The notes under the pieces are model-generated. The model worked only from the letters and a program-made list of their open reading frames with translations, did not search any database and was not told the DNA's origin. Position numbers and translations under genes: made by a program. This document shows, piece after piece, positions 35,385 through 47,761 of a stretch of 62,603 nucleotides of DNA. The DNA is from Mesotaenium endlicherianum. Lineage: Eukaryota > Streptophyta > Zygnematophyceae > Zygnematales > Mesotaeniaceae. Each line of letters begins with the position of its first letter. Positions within the stretch are counted from its first letter, which is position 1. The DNA is taken from NCBI GenBank assembly GCA_009602735.1, contig WELA01009900.1:74524-137126 (forward strand), in the 5' to 3' direction.

Positions 35385-37540
35385 GCGTAGGTGCTAACAG
35401 TACCAGGGGGCAAGTTGCAGGACTAGCTGGATGGAGTGAGATTGAGATTGGGAGTAGAAGTGGAGGCAGAAGCAGGAGCCGCTGGAGATCCCTTGGCCGA
35501 CTGCACAAAGCGGCCGCTCCCTCGTGCGTATTAAACTGGAAGTGTGGAGCTGAGTGGCGCCAATCACTACCACCACTTGTGCGTGCGCGTCTGATCTACT
35601 CTCCACTTGCTGGCAACTTTGGCGTTCGCCGTTACCTCATGGCTATGTGCAGAGTTGTCTAGTCTGCAATTGTGACAGGATTGTTCGCAGCTTGTTATGG
35701 TGACCTTCTTGCTTGAGCGGGCCCGGAGGACGTGAATGTGGCCAACTGGCATGCACAATGGAGGGATGCTTGGGGGGCCGGCATCACACGCACATGAGTG
35801 GCACATGTGCATTGGAAGGTTGCTGGCATAAGGCCTGAGGAGGTCCAAAGCATGAGCAAGGGCGACGCATTGTAGTATAGTTTGTATATATGCTTCTAAT
35901 TTGATGATGCTCAATTGCTGCCCTTACAGATCCCATGCTGTAGCACGGGCGCACGGTGTGCTCTGGGGTAGGTTGTAATGTATGTACATCAGGTTAGCAA
36001 CTCCATGGTTGAGGATTCAATTTTCAGACTGATGCTCATCATCGTATGTCTCTTTCAGGTGGTGCAACAGATTGTACATTGTGTTGCGGCATTGCATCCT
36101 GACACCAATACGTGTAGCTCCCACTTTGTGATTTAGTGACATGCGTGTCATTTATGTGTTGCCATTTCTCTTGCGCTCTAGTGAAATTTCAAGTGTGTAT
36201 GCGTGTTCTGATTTGATCGGCTGCACGGACATAGCTGTGCTGTGAAAAAATAGTGCTGACAAAATGATGGCAGAGATAACAAACACCTCGAGCTTTTTTA
36301 TAAAAGCTCATTCAATGCTTTCAGTCCATATGAAGTATATACACCTATAATGAGAAAAATAGATGAAGAATGTGGCTTGTATTAGTGAAAATGCTGAATG
36401 TAGGCGCAAGAGAAAAACATTGAATTAGGTGAAGCTAAAGCTGGGGAGTGAGTAGAGATTATAAGAAATAAACAAGGGGAAGAGAAGGTGCACGCTTACA
36501 TTAGCTCTATCATCTATGTCTTCTTATCCTCATTTTCTTGTGATTGCTATGATTTCTTGTATTTTTTTCTTTGTGCAATTACTTGATCTCGAAGCTTCTG
36601 ACTGTGACAATATGCATTCTAGTGCTGCAACCACTGAACTAATTCCAAAACGACATGGCCATTACTTCACTAGGGCACATCACACAAACATTAATTTCCA
36701 AAGTGTAAGCAGAACCTTTCATTTCTAAGTTACAAAACACTCTGTCATTCTCTCTTACTCTTCTCTCTCGGCTCATTCTTCCTCTGATCCATGCACCTGC
36801 TTGCGTTCTGTAGTAATTATCTAATTGTGTTAAATGCTCTCTCTTCATGGTTGGTGTTTCTTTGTGTCATGAAGAGCTTCTTATACATGTTGTGTCTCTT
36901 GTGTTGTACCATGATATGTAGTAGATTTGGAGTGTTATCTACTTGTGTGCATATACTAGTATGTAGGTTCTTAACACTTTATGACTTCGCTCTTTCTAAC
37001 CAATCTAAATCGCCCAACCGGGCCCGGTCACAGTGGGCAGCATCAACCCTAATCAGTAATTGCCGTGGGTGCCTTTTCCGCGTGGCATACTGGTATGTAG
37101 ATTCTGTTTGCATTATTTGTTGTGTCTATGCTGAAAATGATTGTATATATTTACATGTTGATCCAGCTGTAAGCTCTTGTTGGTTTCGGGTGGATTGCGT
37201 GCATGACTTTGATCTTTTCAAGTAGGGGGAGAAGATAGCTATGGAAGCATGAAGTTGGGGAGCGTTGTAACCCTAAGAAGTCCCTTTTTAAGGCTCTTTT
37301 TTGCGATCTTTCAATCGTGAGCTTTATCTTGGAAAATGTTTTTGAAGGGCGGCAACCACTAACACCTTCTTTCAACAAAGATTAGCACACTTTTTGTTCT
37401 GGCCATAGAAGAACCTTCTGCATTAGATACATTTTATTTGTGCCTTTCCTTTTTTTCATTATTTAGTATCTGATTTGTTATATAATTATTCGAACACTAA
37501 AAACATTTTATTTTAATACTTGGATATTCGAATTAAACGC

Positions 37541-37790
37541 AGCCGGCTTACAAAAAAATTTGGGTCATTTTGGCCTGATGTGCACTTTGCGCCGCCCAAA
37601 ATTACATGAAAATTGATTTGACAATTTGTGTTCAAACTTGCCTGCTTTCGAAAGAAAGAAGGTGATTTTAGAAAAGAATGAAAGGAGTAGTAGTAACGCA
37701 AACACGTGTGAAACCGCTGAAAATCTGAACAAATATCAAACCTCGGTTTGCGACATGAAATGCCGCAAACCTTCAATTTGAATTGACGAT
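37541..37790. repeat. Dispersed repeat, relative of the 49.4-50.3 kb and 57.8 kb repeats
   Basis: It shares TTTGACAATTTGTGTTCAAA, TTTCGAAAGAAAGAAGGTGA, the AACACGTGTGAAA segment and the hairpin GGTTTGCGACAT/ATGCCGCAAACC (one mismatch, loop GAA) with the repeats that border the DIRS-like element. Compared with those copies the two halves are in swapped order, as if permuted. Confidence 0.7.
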
Positions 37791-39327
37791 CCACATCATC
37801 GATCGCTAGTTAGTTGCTCTGACACATCTGCTCATGTGCTACTTATGAATGACATAGGGAGACTTTAATGAAATGAACATATCCAAGGCTTGGGTCTTTG
37901 CTTCAGCTGCTTGTGGAGGTGAAGCTTCAAAACACAAAACAATCGCAACCTAAAGTTTGACAACTCTGTAAGTAAAAATGTCGGGCGATGATTTTGCAAT
38001 ATAGTTATCATTCGGTTGGCACGTTATATAGTAGCGAATAAAATATGTATATGTGACGAAATATGTGTGTGTCTCTCAAGTACCCTTCACCTGCCATTGG
38101 ACCTAGTTCACTATCGTCTTATATCTCTCTTCACCTTGCCACCCTAAATGGAACCTCAATATACTCACATGGGATATTAGAAATTTGCTTTGGGCTGTTT
38201 GTGACGAAGCAATCGCAAGATGGTTATGCTTTCTAATCACTATTTGCATCGTCGATTGGCATATACAGGGATTAGTCATGTTGAGCTTCGTGTGCAATCA
38301 TTTGAAGCACTCACAGTCACAGTCTCAACTTGGGTTATTCGTGGGAGCAAATTTTATGGTGACTTGTTCATAATAAAATGCCTAAACAAGTTGGTTATGG
38401 CCTTGTTGTTTTGTAGCATTTGTTATTTGCAAGCGGTTGATTGAGTAGTCATAAAACGACAGCACATACCTCTACAGGTTAAGCTATAAAATGTAGATGT
38501 ATTTAGCATGCGCACAAACCACATATTGCTATCCTTCTTTGCTATTTCGATTCCTCAATGAAATTTCTCATCCCAAAAAAATGTTCTTTTGAACACGGTT
38601 ATGCACATACAGCTGAGAGTAGCATGCTAAGGCAGCCGGCTTGATTTAAATGCGTTTCACACGCCTTGATTGTCATGCCTGCTCTTGTTTTCATTCTAGT
38701 TTCAAACTTAGACAATGTGTGAAAGGTGTGGATTTTACACATTAAACGTTTGCTCGGACCCCTTAAGCCTACTTGCATACACAATTTGCACTTTTGCAAT
38801 CGTTGCTGCAGAAAGTATGTGCTGCCCACTTACTGACGTGTGCGCCCTTCCACATTCAACGAACACGAGAAGGCCTGGCACGAGCCATTATGCTATTGGT
38901 TTTAGGTCAGCTAGAAGAAACACGGCATTGCCAGGAAGTCATATTGGGGTGACGTGCAAGTGTCATACAAGCTGTAGGAGTAAATAGCTTGTGATATTAG
39001 AAACGTCAACTTGCTTTGGCCACTTTAGTTTGTTCTTAAGCTTGCTTGAGTTTAATCATACTCCTTACTAACCACCGCCCATGCAAGCATAGTTCCCACT
39101 TCTACTTTTTTTCAAGGCATTTCCCCTCTAGCACATTCTTCACTTCTACCTTCGAGAAGTTTTAGCATTTGGCAAAAATAACAGACTTGACATCATCCTC
39201 GTGCACGTGCACTCCTGATCCTGTGCGTGATTTACAAACTCAGCGTCCTGTACGTTATCCAAACGCCAGTGAGCATCTAACAACCCTTCGTATACATTTG
39301 AAACATGGCAAGTGAATCTAGTAGTAC
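37791..39327. other. AT-rich stretch, nothing recognised
   Basis: Only short frames without recognisable motifs were seen here, and no RNA gene was found. Confidence 0.35.
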
Positions 39328-39504
39328 ATGAAGACAAAAAAGGAGTTGAAGCGAGATGAGAGATTTCACAAATTCCTAGGATACAACAACAAGCTCATAA
39401 TGATCCCAGATTTTTCCAACTGCAAAGTATACATCATTGAACACCCTTTTGGAAAGATGACATCTCTCGGAGGGCATGTATTTGTGGGCATTGAAGACAA
39501 ATAA
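39328..39504 (+). CDS. Small hypothetical ORF, 58 codons
   Basis: ATG at 39328 follows two in-frame TAG codons directly and runs to TAA at 39502. The product starts MKTKKELKRDERFHKFLGY, and its second half reads NCKVYIIEHPFGKMTSLGG. The composition is protein-like (balanced charge, aromatic residues), but I recognise no family and see no splice sites that would extend it. It could be a relic of a larger gene or mobile element. Confidence 0.25.
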   Translation: MKTKKELKRDERFHKFLGYNNKLIMIPDFSNCKVYIIEHPFGKMTSLGGHVFVGIEDK

Positions 39505-39813
39505 GCTGATCCTTATTCAGCCAAACTCTCACTTCTAAATTAACTTAAGATTACACCTCTGGTGAGAAGGAGCCACAGACCAGCTTAAAAACTTCAGGCA
39601 CATTCTCCACCTCGTGATGCTATAGCTCCGTACAGGGTCTACTGTAAGGCCACCAGAGTTCACTGTAAGGCCACCAGAGTCTACTGTAAGGCCGTCTCCA
39701 ATATTTTAGAAGACGGGAGCTGGAAAAGCCGACAGCTGGAAAGCCGGCTCTTTGTTCTATCAAAACTTAATCTTCATGCCAAAGTTCCCCGATGTTTTTA
39801 CCCCTCCCTTCCT
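39505..39813. repeat. Short tandem repeat (about 22-bp units) near the 3' end of the methyltransferase gene
   Basis: Three imperfect copies of a CTACTGTAAGGCCACCAGAG unit occur near 39640-39700, probably just beyond or within the 3' untranslated region of the minus-strand methyltransferase. Confidence 0.6.
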
Positions 39814-42800
39814 TCAGGCGGTGGCGGTGAAAGTGCGGTGACGTTCATTTGTGAGGCGGCACGAGACGTTCTTGAAGCCGGCGTCGCGCGCGCACTGCTC
39901 CAAGTCCAGCACAAAGAACTCGTCGGACCACGGCTCTGTCGCCTTCATCAGCGTGAACACGGCAGGCGGCAGCTCCTGTACGCTCCCAACACAAAGAGAG
40001 ACAACATTGCACTCAGAAGCTGTGTTGGTCTCCACTATTGACAGCAAGAACAGACCGAGTTGATGCATTCACTAGAATGAACGCACAAGATGTCTTAACT
40101 CGTGCTCAGTACGCACTGCACCGTGCGACCTGCGTTCTCGGAACCAGGTCAGCATCATATTCCTCACATGTTTCACGCTTCGAAAAGATGCCTGCATGCG
40201 CACACAGACACATTCTCCGAGCAGCACACGAGGCACAAGACAGAAGGTACTGAGGCATAACAGGGCAGGGGAACATCTGGCAAAGAGTCGCCCACTCTCA
40301 CGCAGCAACAAGGAGAAAGTCGGCTCATGAATTTGTGAAGAAGGCGCGCATGCTCACCTGAAGCAATTTCGACTTGGGCTGCACAGAGGACGGACGCAAT
40401 CCAACCCAAGTTCCCAAGTAAGAAGTGCCAGGCAACCAAGATATCCGCCCACAAAAAGAATGACGTCAGAGGAATGAAGCGGTTCACAGATACAGGCACT
40501 GTAGGGTGATAGTCGAAAGTCACGCCTGCACATGTTTCTGGGAACAAAGTAGTAAGGTTAGCCCTTCTTGCATGGATGTTGTGACCACGCACACTCACAC
40601 TTACACACACACGCACACACAGGGAGGAGAAGTAGAAAGGGAGGGGAGGGGAGGGGGGANNNNNNNNNNNNNNNNNNNNNNNNNNNNNNNNNNNNNNNNN
40701 NNNNNNNNNNNNNNNNNNNNNNNNNNNNNNNNNNNNNNNNNNNNNNNNNNNNNNNNNNNNNNNNNNNNNNNNNNNNNNNNNNNNNNNNNNNNNNNNNNNN
40801 NNNNNNNNNNNNNNNNNNNNNNNNNNNNNNNNNNNNNNNNNNNNNNNNNNNNNNNNNNNNNNNNNNNNNNNNNNNNNNNNNNNNNNNNNNNNNNNNNNNN
40901 NNNNNNNNNNNNNNNNNNNNNNNNNNNNNNNNNNNNNNNNNNNNNNNNNNNNNNNNNNNNNNNNNNNNNNNNNNNNNNNNNNNNNNNNNNNNNNNNNNNN
41001 NNNNNNNNNNNNNNNNNNNNNNNNNNNNNNNNNNNNNNNNNNNNNNNNNNNNNNNNNNNNNNNNNNNNNNNNNNNNNNNNNNNNNNNNNNNNNNNNNNNN
41101 NNNNNNNNNNNNNNNNNNNNNNNNNNNNNNNNNNNNNNNNNNNNNNNNNNNNNNNNNNNNNNNNNNNNNNNNNNNNNNNNNNNNNNNNNNNNNNNNNNNN
41201 NNNNNNNNNNNNNNNNNNNNNNNNNNNNNNNNNNNNNNNNNNNNNNNNNNAGGGGAGGGGAGGGGGGAGGGGGGAGGGGGAGAAGGAAGGAAGGGCTCCA
41301 GCAAGAAATCAAAGTCAGATGCTTGTGAGCACGCAGGGGCACGCACACAATCTCAGTGAACAGACTTCTTAAGGCAACTGGACCTTTCAGCTGAGCCGGG
41401 ATGAGTGCATGACGCACTAGGGAGTGGGCAGGGGGCGCATCCTTACAGAGTTGTCAGTCATGGAGAAGGTGCCACCTGGCCGCAGGAGGCGCTTGGCCTC
41501 CTTGAGCAGGGCCCTGTTGGCATCGGAAGGGCACTCGTGCATCTGTTCCGCCCCCCTCCCCTCCCGGATAAAAACCCGCCAAAAAGTGCACAAAGGAATG
41601 ACACAAGCAAGCCAAAGAATGACACCCTCACAAGCACCAACGCCCACACGCGTTCTCGCTTGTATTCACGCGCACACATATAATTACTTCAGAAACTCCC
41701 GAGCACGTGCGCAACGGCAACATGATGCACACAAACCTAAATACCATGGGGTGTGCGCATGTGTGCAGCATATGACCACCACGCGCACACACACACATAC
41801 ACACGCACACCCAGAGACACATACAAAGGACAAAAGACTAAACTGGGAGAAGAGACACCCACAAGACACACATATACGAATGTGCCGGAGTAGCCCCGGC
41901 TAGTCAGCTGCCAGGGTGCAGCATGCACCACCCCCCCCCGTGCACACTACACTGCATGCCCAAGAAGAACTAGTACGCCGTAGGCAGAGCTGGGACAGCT
42001 GGCAGATGCTCCCTTGTGATGCTCCCAGGATACTCTCCATGCTGCTGGATGCCCTCTCTCCCAATGCTGCTGGATGCTCTTTTCTCTCTCTCACTCTGCT
42101 GCTAGGATGCTCTCTCTCTCTCTTGCCCACGCACCACATATGCCAGCGAAATGAGGTCGAACGAGGCGGACGGCAGGCCAGTGTCCTCCCCCAGGGCATG
42201 CACCCAGCGTATGGGCGGCCGCCCGCCCGCTGCCGCCGCCCGATGTTCCTCGCCCTCGGAGGCCCCCTGCGCCTGGGCCTGCGCTTGCTTCTCTCGGTAT
42301 GACGCCACCGACAGCATGTAGGGCGACGCATCCAGGCCCTGCGGCCAGAGTGTGTCATAGAAAAAAGATACGACACTGCTTGCTTTCAGAGAGGTGCCGG
42401 GAGCACGGATCACGCCAGAGGCGAAGGGGGTGTGGCCAGGTCCCGTGGCGTGTCACTATTCAGAGGTAATGACACGGCATATTATCAGGTGGGTCCCCAC
42501 AGCCTATTATGCGCCAGCCCGGGGCGACGTGGCCGGGCACTGAGACGCTTTGACATCTGTTCAAATGCGCGAGGACTGGAATAGGCACAGAGGTGTCTGG
42601 CTTGCACTAGCTCGTCAGTCAGACACAGCCACAATACCTTGAATTCCCCTGGATGTGCACAGTTCCCGCCCCTTTTATCATTACATCAGGGTGGGCGAGA
42701 GAGAGACAGGGGACAGAGAAAGGAGAGAAAGAGGGGCACAGAGATGGAGGCAGGAAGAGAGAGAGAAAGAGGTGCACGCTCCCGGCCTGCATGTTGGGAC

Positions 42801-45800
42801 CGTGCGTGTGCGGCAGGGCTTTTAGGCCGCCCGGCATCCCCCAATCAATCGCAAATATGTAGTCCAAGCAGCAAGCTACGATAGAGAAGGAGTTCGAGGG
42901 CAGGGAGGGGTGAGCTCAATCAGAGAGCACAGCAGGCCCCCCGCCTCGTACGACGTCCAGATGGGCGCCTCGCAGGGGGAGCAAGCTTGCGTGCAAGAGC
43001 CCCGCCCCCCCTCAAAGCCCTTGGCCCGAGCCTGAGCCCATGCCCACACCCAAGCCCAGGTGCCAGGCGGAGAGTACTCTCCAAATGTCCCTTCCCTTGT
43101 CGTCAGTTGGTACAGACGGAACGGCAAGGAGCCCGGCCATCTGCACAAATTTCAAACCCTAACCCTAAGCCCTACCAATCTGAAAGCTTCCATTCTAAAC
43201 CCAGAGTTTCAAGACCCAGTACTTAAGTATAGGACCTGAGAGCCCCTCTTGGTGACTGAATGAGAGCCTGATGCCCTAGAGCCTACGCCCTAAGCCCTAG
43301 GCCCCAGGCCCTAGGCCCTAGGCCCTAGAAAGGTGTTCAAGGCCCTGTCCTTCTAGGTCTATCCCTTCCTTCCCTTCCTTGGGTTAAGCTGCCTGCAGGC
43401 CCCAGCTTTGTTAGTGAGGGAAGCCTCCACCTGTCATTCTGCCAGGGAGCCCGTCACTGCTACTTGGGCCCTGAACGCCAATGCTGATGCTTGTGCTGAC
43501 ACTACTGCTGATGCTGACGGCGGTGCTACGGCCTCTCCAGTCAGCCGACAGCACCCCCGACGCTTCTCCCTATGCAACTCGAACGCGCGCACACCGATGC
43601 ACATGCACACGCACAAGCACGCGGCCCGCATGCACGCCCGCACACGCGCACGCGTATATGCTGCTGCCCTGAACACAGGAAGTCTGAGCAGATGAGAGCA
43701 CGAGGGCAGAAACTTGTCTCGCGCAACCCTCCACACATTTAACCAGAGCAGAACAAAAACCCGCAGGCCCAGAAAGAACCAGGAATCTCCCTCGCAGTCA
43801 AACAGCACAGGTATCCAGGATGGTTCCCTAAAACCCCTTCCTTTTCACACTCCTTCCTCCAAACCCCTTCCCTGAACCAAACCCCTTCCTCCAAGAAACC
43901 CTCCTCCCCCTCCCTCCCTTCCAAGATTGCGCAAGGCATGCATGCATGCGCGCGTATGCACTCACGTACCGTGACGTGAGCGTCGGGGAAAGCTTCGGCT
44001 AGGAAGCGGGTGCTGACACCTGCCCCGCAGCCGATGTCCAGCACGTCCCGCACAGGCAGGCCCCCAGAGTGCGCCAGGTGGTGCGCCTGCACTGCCTGCA
44101 GCCAGTTCCCCCTGAGGGTGGCCACAGCAGCTGCAACGGTGGGGGCGGACTTGATGGCCCTCACACACATGGAAGTTGTGGCTGCCTCCACCTCAAAGGC
44201 TGCCTGTTGCATGCTTGCGGCGCGCAGGTAGGCACATGAACCCACGACAAGTCAACGAGGTCGCATTGTGAGTGAATGGCATTTAATTTTTTGATTTCTG
44301 AAGTGATTACTCAGATCCCCGAGAGGGGTCTGCCTTCTCAAAAGACAAGAGTCACGGAGCCGCTAGCAACTGCGGACAAGATACGGATTCACATTGGATG
44401 ATGCAGGAAATCAATGAACTCCACAGTCTCAAATTCGAGGCACCTGTCTTGCACATGCAAGCACACAAGCTTGCCCGAGGAATGTATTCAGAACGGGAGG
44501 AACTGAATGTGGTTTTGCCAGGTGGCTGGTCCAGAACGCCTATGTGATGGGAGCGGAGGGACTGCTTTACCTCCCAGCACAAGTTGCCCTTCTCGTACGC
44601 GTGGAACTCCTGCAGGTAATCTGGCAGTGTGAAAGCCACCCACAAAGAAACGGGTTAGTCTCCGTTCACCCCCTTGACACAAGCCCAGACATATGACAAG
44701 CACAAAACATAGACACACACAGACAGGCATATCCACACTCCTGCAACTGGTATGCATGCATCTCCTCAAGAAACATCTGACTTGATCGTAGCTGCCGTGA
44801 AGCTAAGGCCCCCCTTGCTCCTGTCCTGCCCTCCAATGCCATTGGGAAAGGCTTAGACCAGCTGTCATGATGCAGCCTTGATGACGCCACGGCCAGTAGA
44901 GGCAGCATGCGAAGAGCAATTCTGATGATGTAGCATGACGACATGGCCTGATGCCATGCCATGCATGGCCTGCAGTGGTAGCCCATGGGGAGAAAAGATG
45001 ATGACGTGGCACGCAGGGGCAGCACGTGGAGACCAGCATTGAAAACGCAGAGTTCACGATGATTTGGCAGCTGCAATGACATGGCATGCAGGGGCAGCAG
45101 ACGGAGATCGGCTTTGGTAGGTTCTGGTGATGCAGCACTTTTAATGACATGGCAGCTGTGATGATGTGGCATGCAGGGAGCAGCACACGGAGACTCACAG
45201 CTGGGGTACACGAGAGACTTGTTCTCGACGAGCTCCTTCTCCTTGTAGACCTCAGGAGAGTTTCTCAAGTCGGCCGCAAGCTTCCGCCATGCCACCCCCT
45301 TCTTCTCAGCTGCGCTGCAAGGATGACCCCATCCCCAGCTCACATCCGTTTCCCTTTAGGGTTTCCTTGGCCCTGCTCTCCTTGACTCGCATCGTCTGGT
45401 GTTCTTCTTTTGTGTTGCTTTGCTGCTTGGAGATTGTCCCGGAGGAAGATTGTCCACAAAGAAGAAAAGAGAGCGGCTAGGGCAATGTGATGTCACGAAT
45501 CGGCAGTGCTTCCGTGCTTCAGTCAATCTCTGAGTTTTCTCAGGAACCAATGCAGGGCATAGTTAAGCCGTCTCATACTCAACAGTAGCGCCAACTGCCC
45601 CGTGCAACTGGGACGTCCTCGGCTGCTCTACAGTGCAGTCCCTCACATACTAATGAGCAGAACCGAAGAAGACAGAAGGCCTCCAAAAAATTTGGAATCT
45701 TTGGGTAGTTGCCAGTATAGAAAACAAGGGGTGATGACAGCAGAGAAAAAGTGTCATCAAGTAACTAGTATAGTCATGTGCTTAGATGAGTAAGACGACG

Positions 45801-46206
45801 TATACCTGATGAGGGCCTGGCGAGCGCCGAACTTCATTAAACCAAACAGCGGTTTGAATGAAATAAGCGAGTTAACCAACGTAGTCAAGGGGCCGCCTCC
45901 AGCCCAGGCTGGACGCTCGAGGTCACCCTCTGGAAACGTTTCTTGAGCTAAAGTAGCTACGATCCCTCCAGAATGCTGAGGGGAACACTTGTATCCACTC
46001 CGCAACCTAATGGATGCATAAAGTTCATTGGAGCCTGCGCAAACACTTCTACGTGATCCTAACAAGCTATGTGATACAGCTTTGGAACGTTTTTTACAAA
46101 TTGCAGGCGCGCCATCGCAAGTGGCACTTGTACGTCCACTGAAACTTCCATAGCAAGAAAGTGAGGATTGGAAAAGAACAGCGCCCACACCCGAAGTGAC
46201 TGCCAT
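39814..46206 (-). CDS. Plastid-type SAM-dependent methyltransferase, complete, 8 exons
   Basis: Class I methyltransferase close to an uncharacterised plant family with chloroplast transit peptides; the substrate is unknown. Minus-strand exons in order: 45806-46206, 45199-45314, 44571-44620, 43970-44203, 42135-42338, 41447-41542, 40358-40378, 39814-39975. They sum to 1284 nt, or 427 codons plus TGA, all in phase. Exon 1 has a Ser/Arg-rich transit-like start and ends with PAWAGGGPLTTLVNSLISFK. Later segments are SPEVYKEKELVENKSLVYPS, FHAYEKGNLCWE, SAM motif I VLDIGCGAGVSTRFLAEAFP near residue 243, GLDASPYML, the post-motif SFDLISLAYV, then HECP and LRPGGTFSMTDNS. The seventh exon is only 21 nt (PKSKLLQ). 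The last exon has FTLMKATEPWSDEFF and ERHRTFTATA. The gap at 40660-41250 lies in intron 6 and removes no coding sequence. Confidence 0.92.
40660..41250. other. Assembly gap (591 N)
   Basis: A run of N bounded on both sides by GGGGA-rich low-complexity sequence, inside intron 6 of the methyltransferase gene. Confidence 0.95.
43155..43330. repeat. Telomere-like CCCTAA/CCCTAGG degenerate tract in methyltransferase intron 4
   Basis: AAACCCTAACCCTAAGCCCTA near 43155 is followed by scattered CCCTAAG and tandem GGCCCTA units to about 43328. The first part matches plant telomere-type repeats; the tract is short and impure. Confidence 0.6.
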
Positions 46207-46431
46207 ACTTCACCACTCTGCCTCAGGGGCAAAAGACAGAGGAACTCAAACCAGCCGTAGAAATACCACGGTGTGTGATACGCGTACTCCCTATATCTAC
46301 CGTTAGGTTTAAAACAATAACAAACCAAAAACAAGCACCCACGTTGATTGATCTATTTAGTAGCAGTAGAGGAAAGCAAGCTTGTATATTTGCTTCATTG
46401 AAGAAGTTCAAGACATTTGCCCTGAAAAAAT

Positions 46432-46503
46432 TGCGCCGGCCGGGAGTTGAACCCGGGTCTATTGCTTGGAAGGCAATTATCCTAACCGTTGGACTACCGG
46501 CGC
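46432..46503 (-). tRNA. tRNA-Gly(UCC), second copy
   Basis: The 72-nt body is identical to the copy at 28144-28215, with the same anticodon TCC, A box and B box. A run of six T (Pol III stop) follows the 3' end almost directly on the minus strand. Flanks are unlike those of the first copy, so this is not a recent segmental duplication. It sits in the 464-bp gap between two divergent protein genes. Confidence 0.97.
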
Positions 46504-46670
46504 AAGTTTGCAGAGATGCGCAAAAATTAATATAGAACATTTATGTTTTTCTTTGGTTCCTTCCGCTGTTTTGCTACACTAGAGGAAAACAAAAGAAGTC
46601 ATTCTTACAGCAGCGGAAATTGCTTTGGAGCGCAGAGAAGTTCTTCTCCAAGCACATTACAAGGAAGAAG

Positions 46671-47761
46671 ATGGCACAAGCGCTCTGGAATGGGGTTATC
46701 ATTGCCACCTGTCCCGTCTTCCAGACTGTGGAGGGAAACGTATATTTTCCTCCTGATTCTTTAAACATGCAGTACTTCAAACCAAGCAGGTACTTCTCAC
46801 ATACATATGGGCAGCATGAGCTCGTACGAAGTTACCTGTTTTTCGCGGTTGTGTTTGTCGTGTATTTATCGCCGCAGTCATCACTTCCTCACTGTCAATC
46901 CCGCCTGCTTGATGATGTTTAGCCCTCTTTCAACTGAGAGCCGTAGTTCTTCCATGTCTATTACGTCTGCTGACTTAGTTTCTGTCCGAACCAAATACGA
47001 TGCTTGACTACTACGCGTGTTGCTTGGTCTTTAAATACACGTCTGCTTGCAGATAGGCACGACGTTGTTGTCCTGCACCCAGTGCCTTTCACACAACTTG
47101 TAGGCATGGCCTTTGCGAGTTCTTGATGGAGAACGGCTTGCCCTCTTAGCTCCCATGCCACATAGTTGCCACGCAGAAGTCAAAGATAGGAAGATTTACT
47201 GAAAGCCTTTTACTGTTAATTTGTTTTCATATGCCCTGCTAATCTGACTCTCTGCTCTCCTTCTTTAGGCCTCCCTGGATGTATTTTTCGTGTTTTGGTG
47301 TTCTTTGTGTTTTATTATATTGAGATGCTTTAGTTCGAGGTCTTATGGCCTCTTTGCAATAGCCTGTGAGGTAAGCTGTACTATGGAAGTCACTACTTTT
47401 GTCCTATACACATTACACCAGAACGTTCATACTGAAGCAGCCTAAGCCTCGCCGGTACTTTGACTTGTGAACAACTGAATGACTTTCAATTATAATCACA
47501 GAATCACACAGACTGAATTTGCACAAGTATCAGGTGCAGCACACACTCAGAAATACATTTGGTTTTTTCCTCTCTGTGAACAGCACGCAGACAACCTGCG
47601 GATGGAAGGGGGTGGCAAAATACTATACTGTTGAGGTCAATGGTCAACAGAACAAAGATGCAGCTTGGTATTACCCTGAGCCAAAGGCAGCTGCCAACAA
47701 CATCAAGGATCATGTGGCCTTCTGGAAGGGGGTGAAGGTAAACAAAGGCACTTTTAGCTAG
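46671..47761 (+). CDS. DUF427 domain protein, 2 exons
   Basis: A small single-domain protein of the DUF427 family, whose biochemical role is unknown. Exon 1 is 46671-46789 and exon 2 is 47584-47761; together 297 nt, or 98 codons plus TAG, the usual family size. Exon 1 reads MAQALWNGVIIA, then EGNVYFPPDSLNMQYFKPS. Exon 2 reads TTCGWKGVAKYYTVEVNG and NKDAAWYYPEPKAAANNIK, ending FWKGVKV. The conserved WNG, EGNxYFPP, CxWKG and WYYPEP motifs are all present. The ATG at 46671 matches the family start, though the frame stays open to 46620. A GTAAAC after VK could instead be a donor to a third exon, removing the last few residues. Confidence 0.9.

Larger units (their letters stand above)
34138..37540. 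other. Mostly non-coding stretch with simple repeats
   Basis: It contains a CA/CG microsatellite (34558-34680), a GC-rich patch near 34980-35170 that may hold an exon of the preceding unknown gene, and AT-rich DNA from 36 kb on. A 144-codon plus frame at 36791-37225 resembles nothing known. Confidence 0.35.

Noticed and set aside
36791..37225. 144-codon plus-strand ORF in AT-rich DNA
   Set aside because: Cys/Leu/Phe-rich composition typical of T-rich non-coding sequence; no recognisable motif or splice context.
39610..39710. CRISPR-like array from the short tandem units
   Set aside because: Units are adjacent without spacers, only three in number, and the genome is eukaryotic.
40173..41417. 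Long ORFs spanning 40.2-41.4 kb
   Set aside because: An artefact of reading through the second N gap; only the 21-nt microexon inside is real coding sequence.
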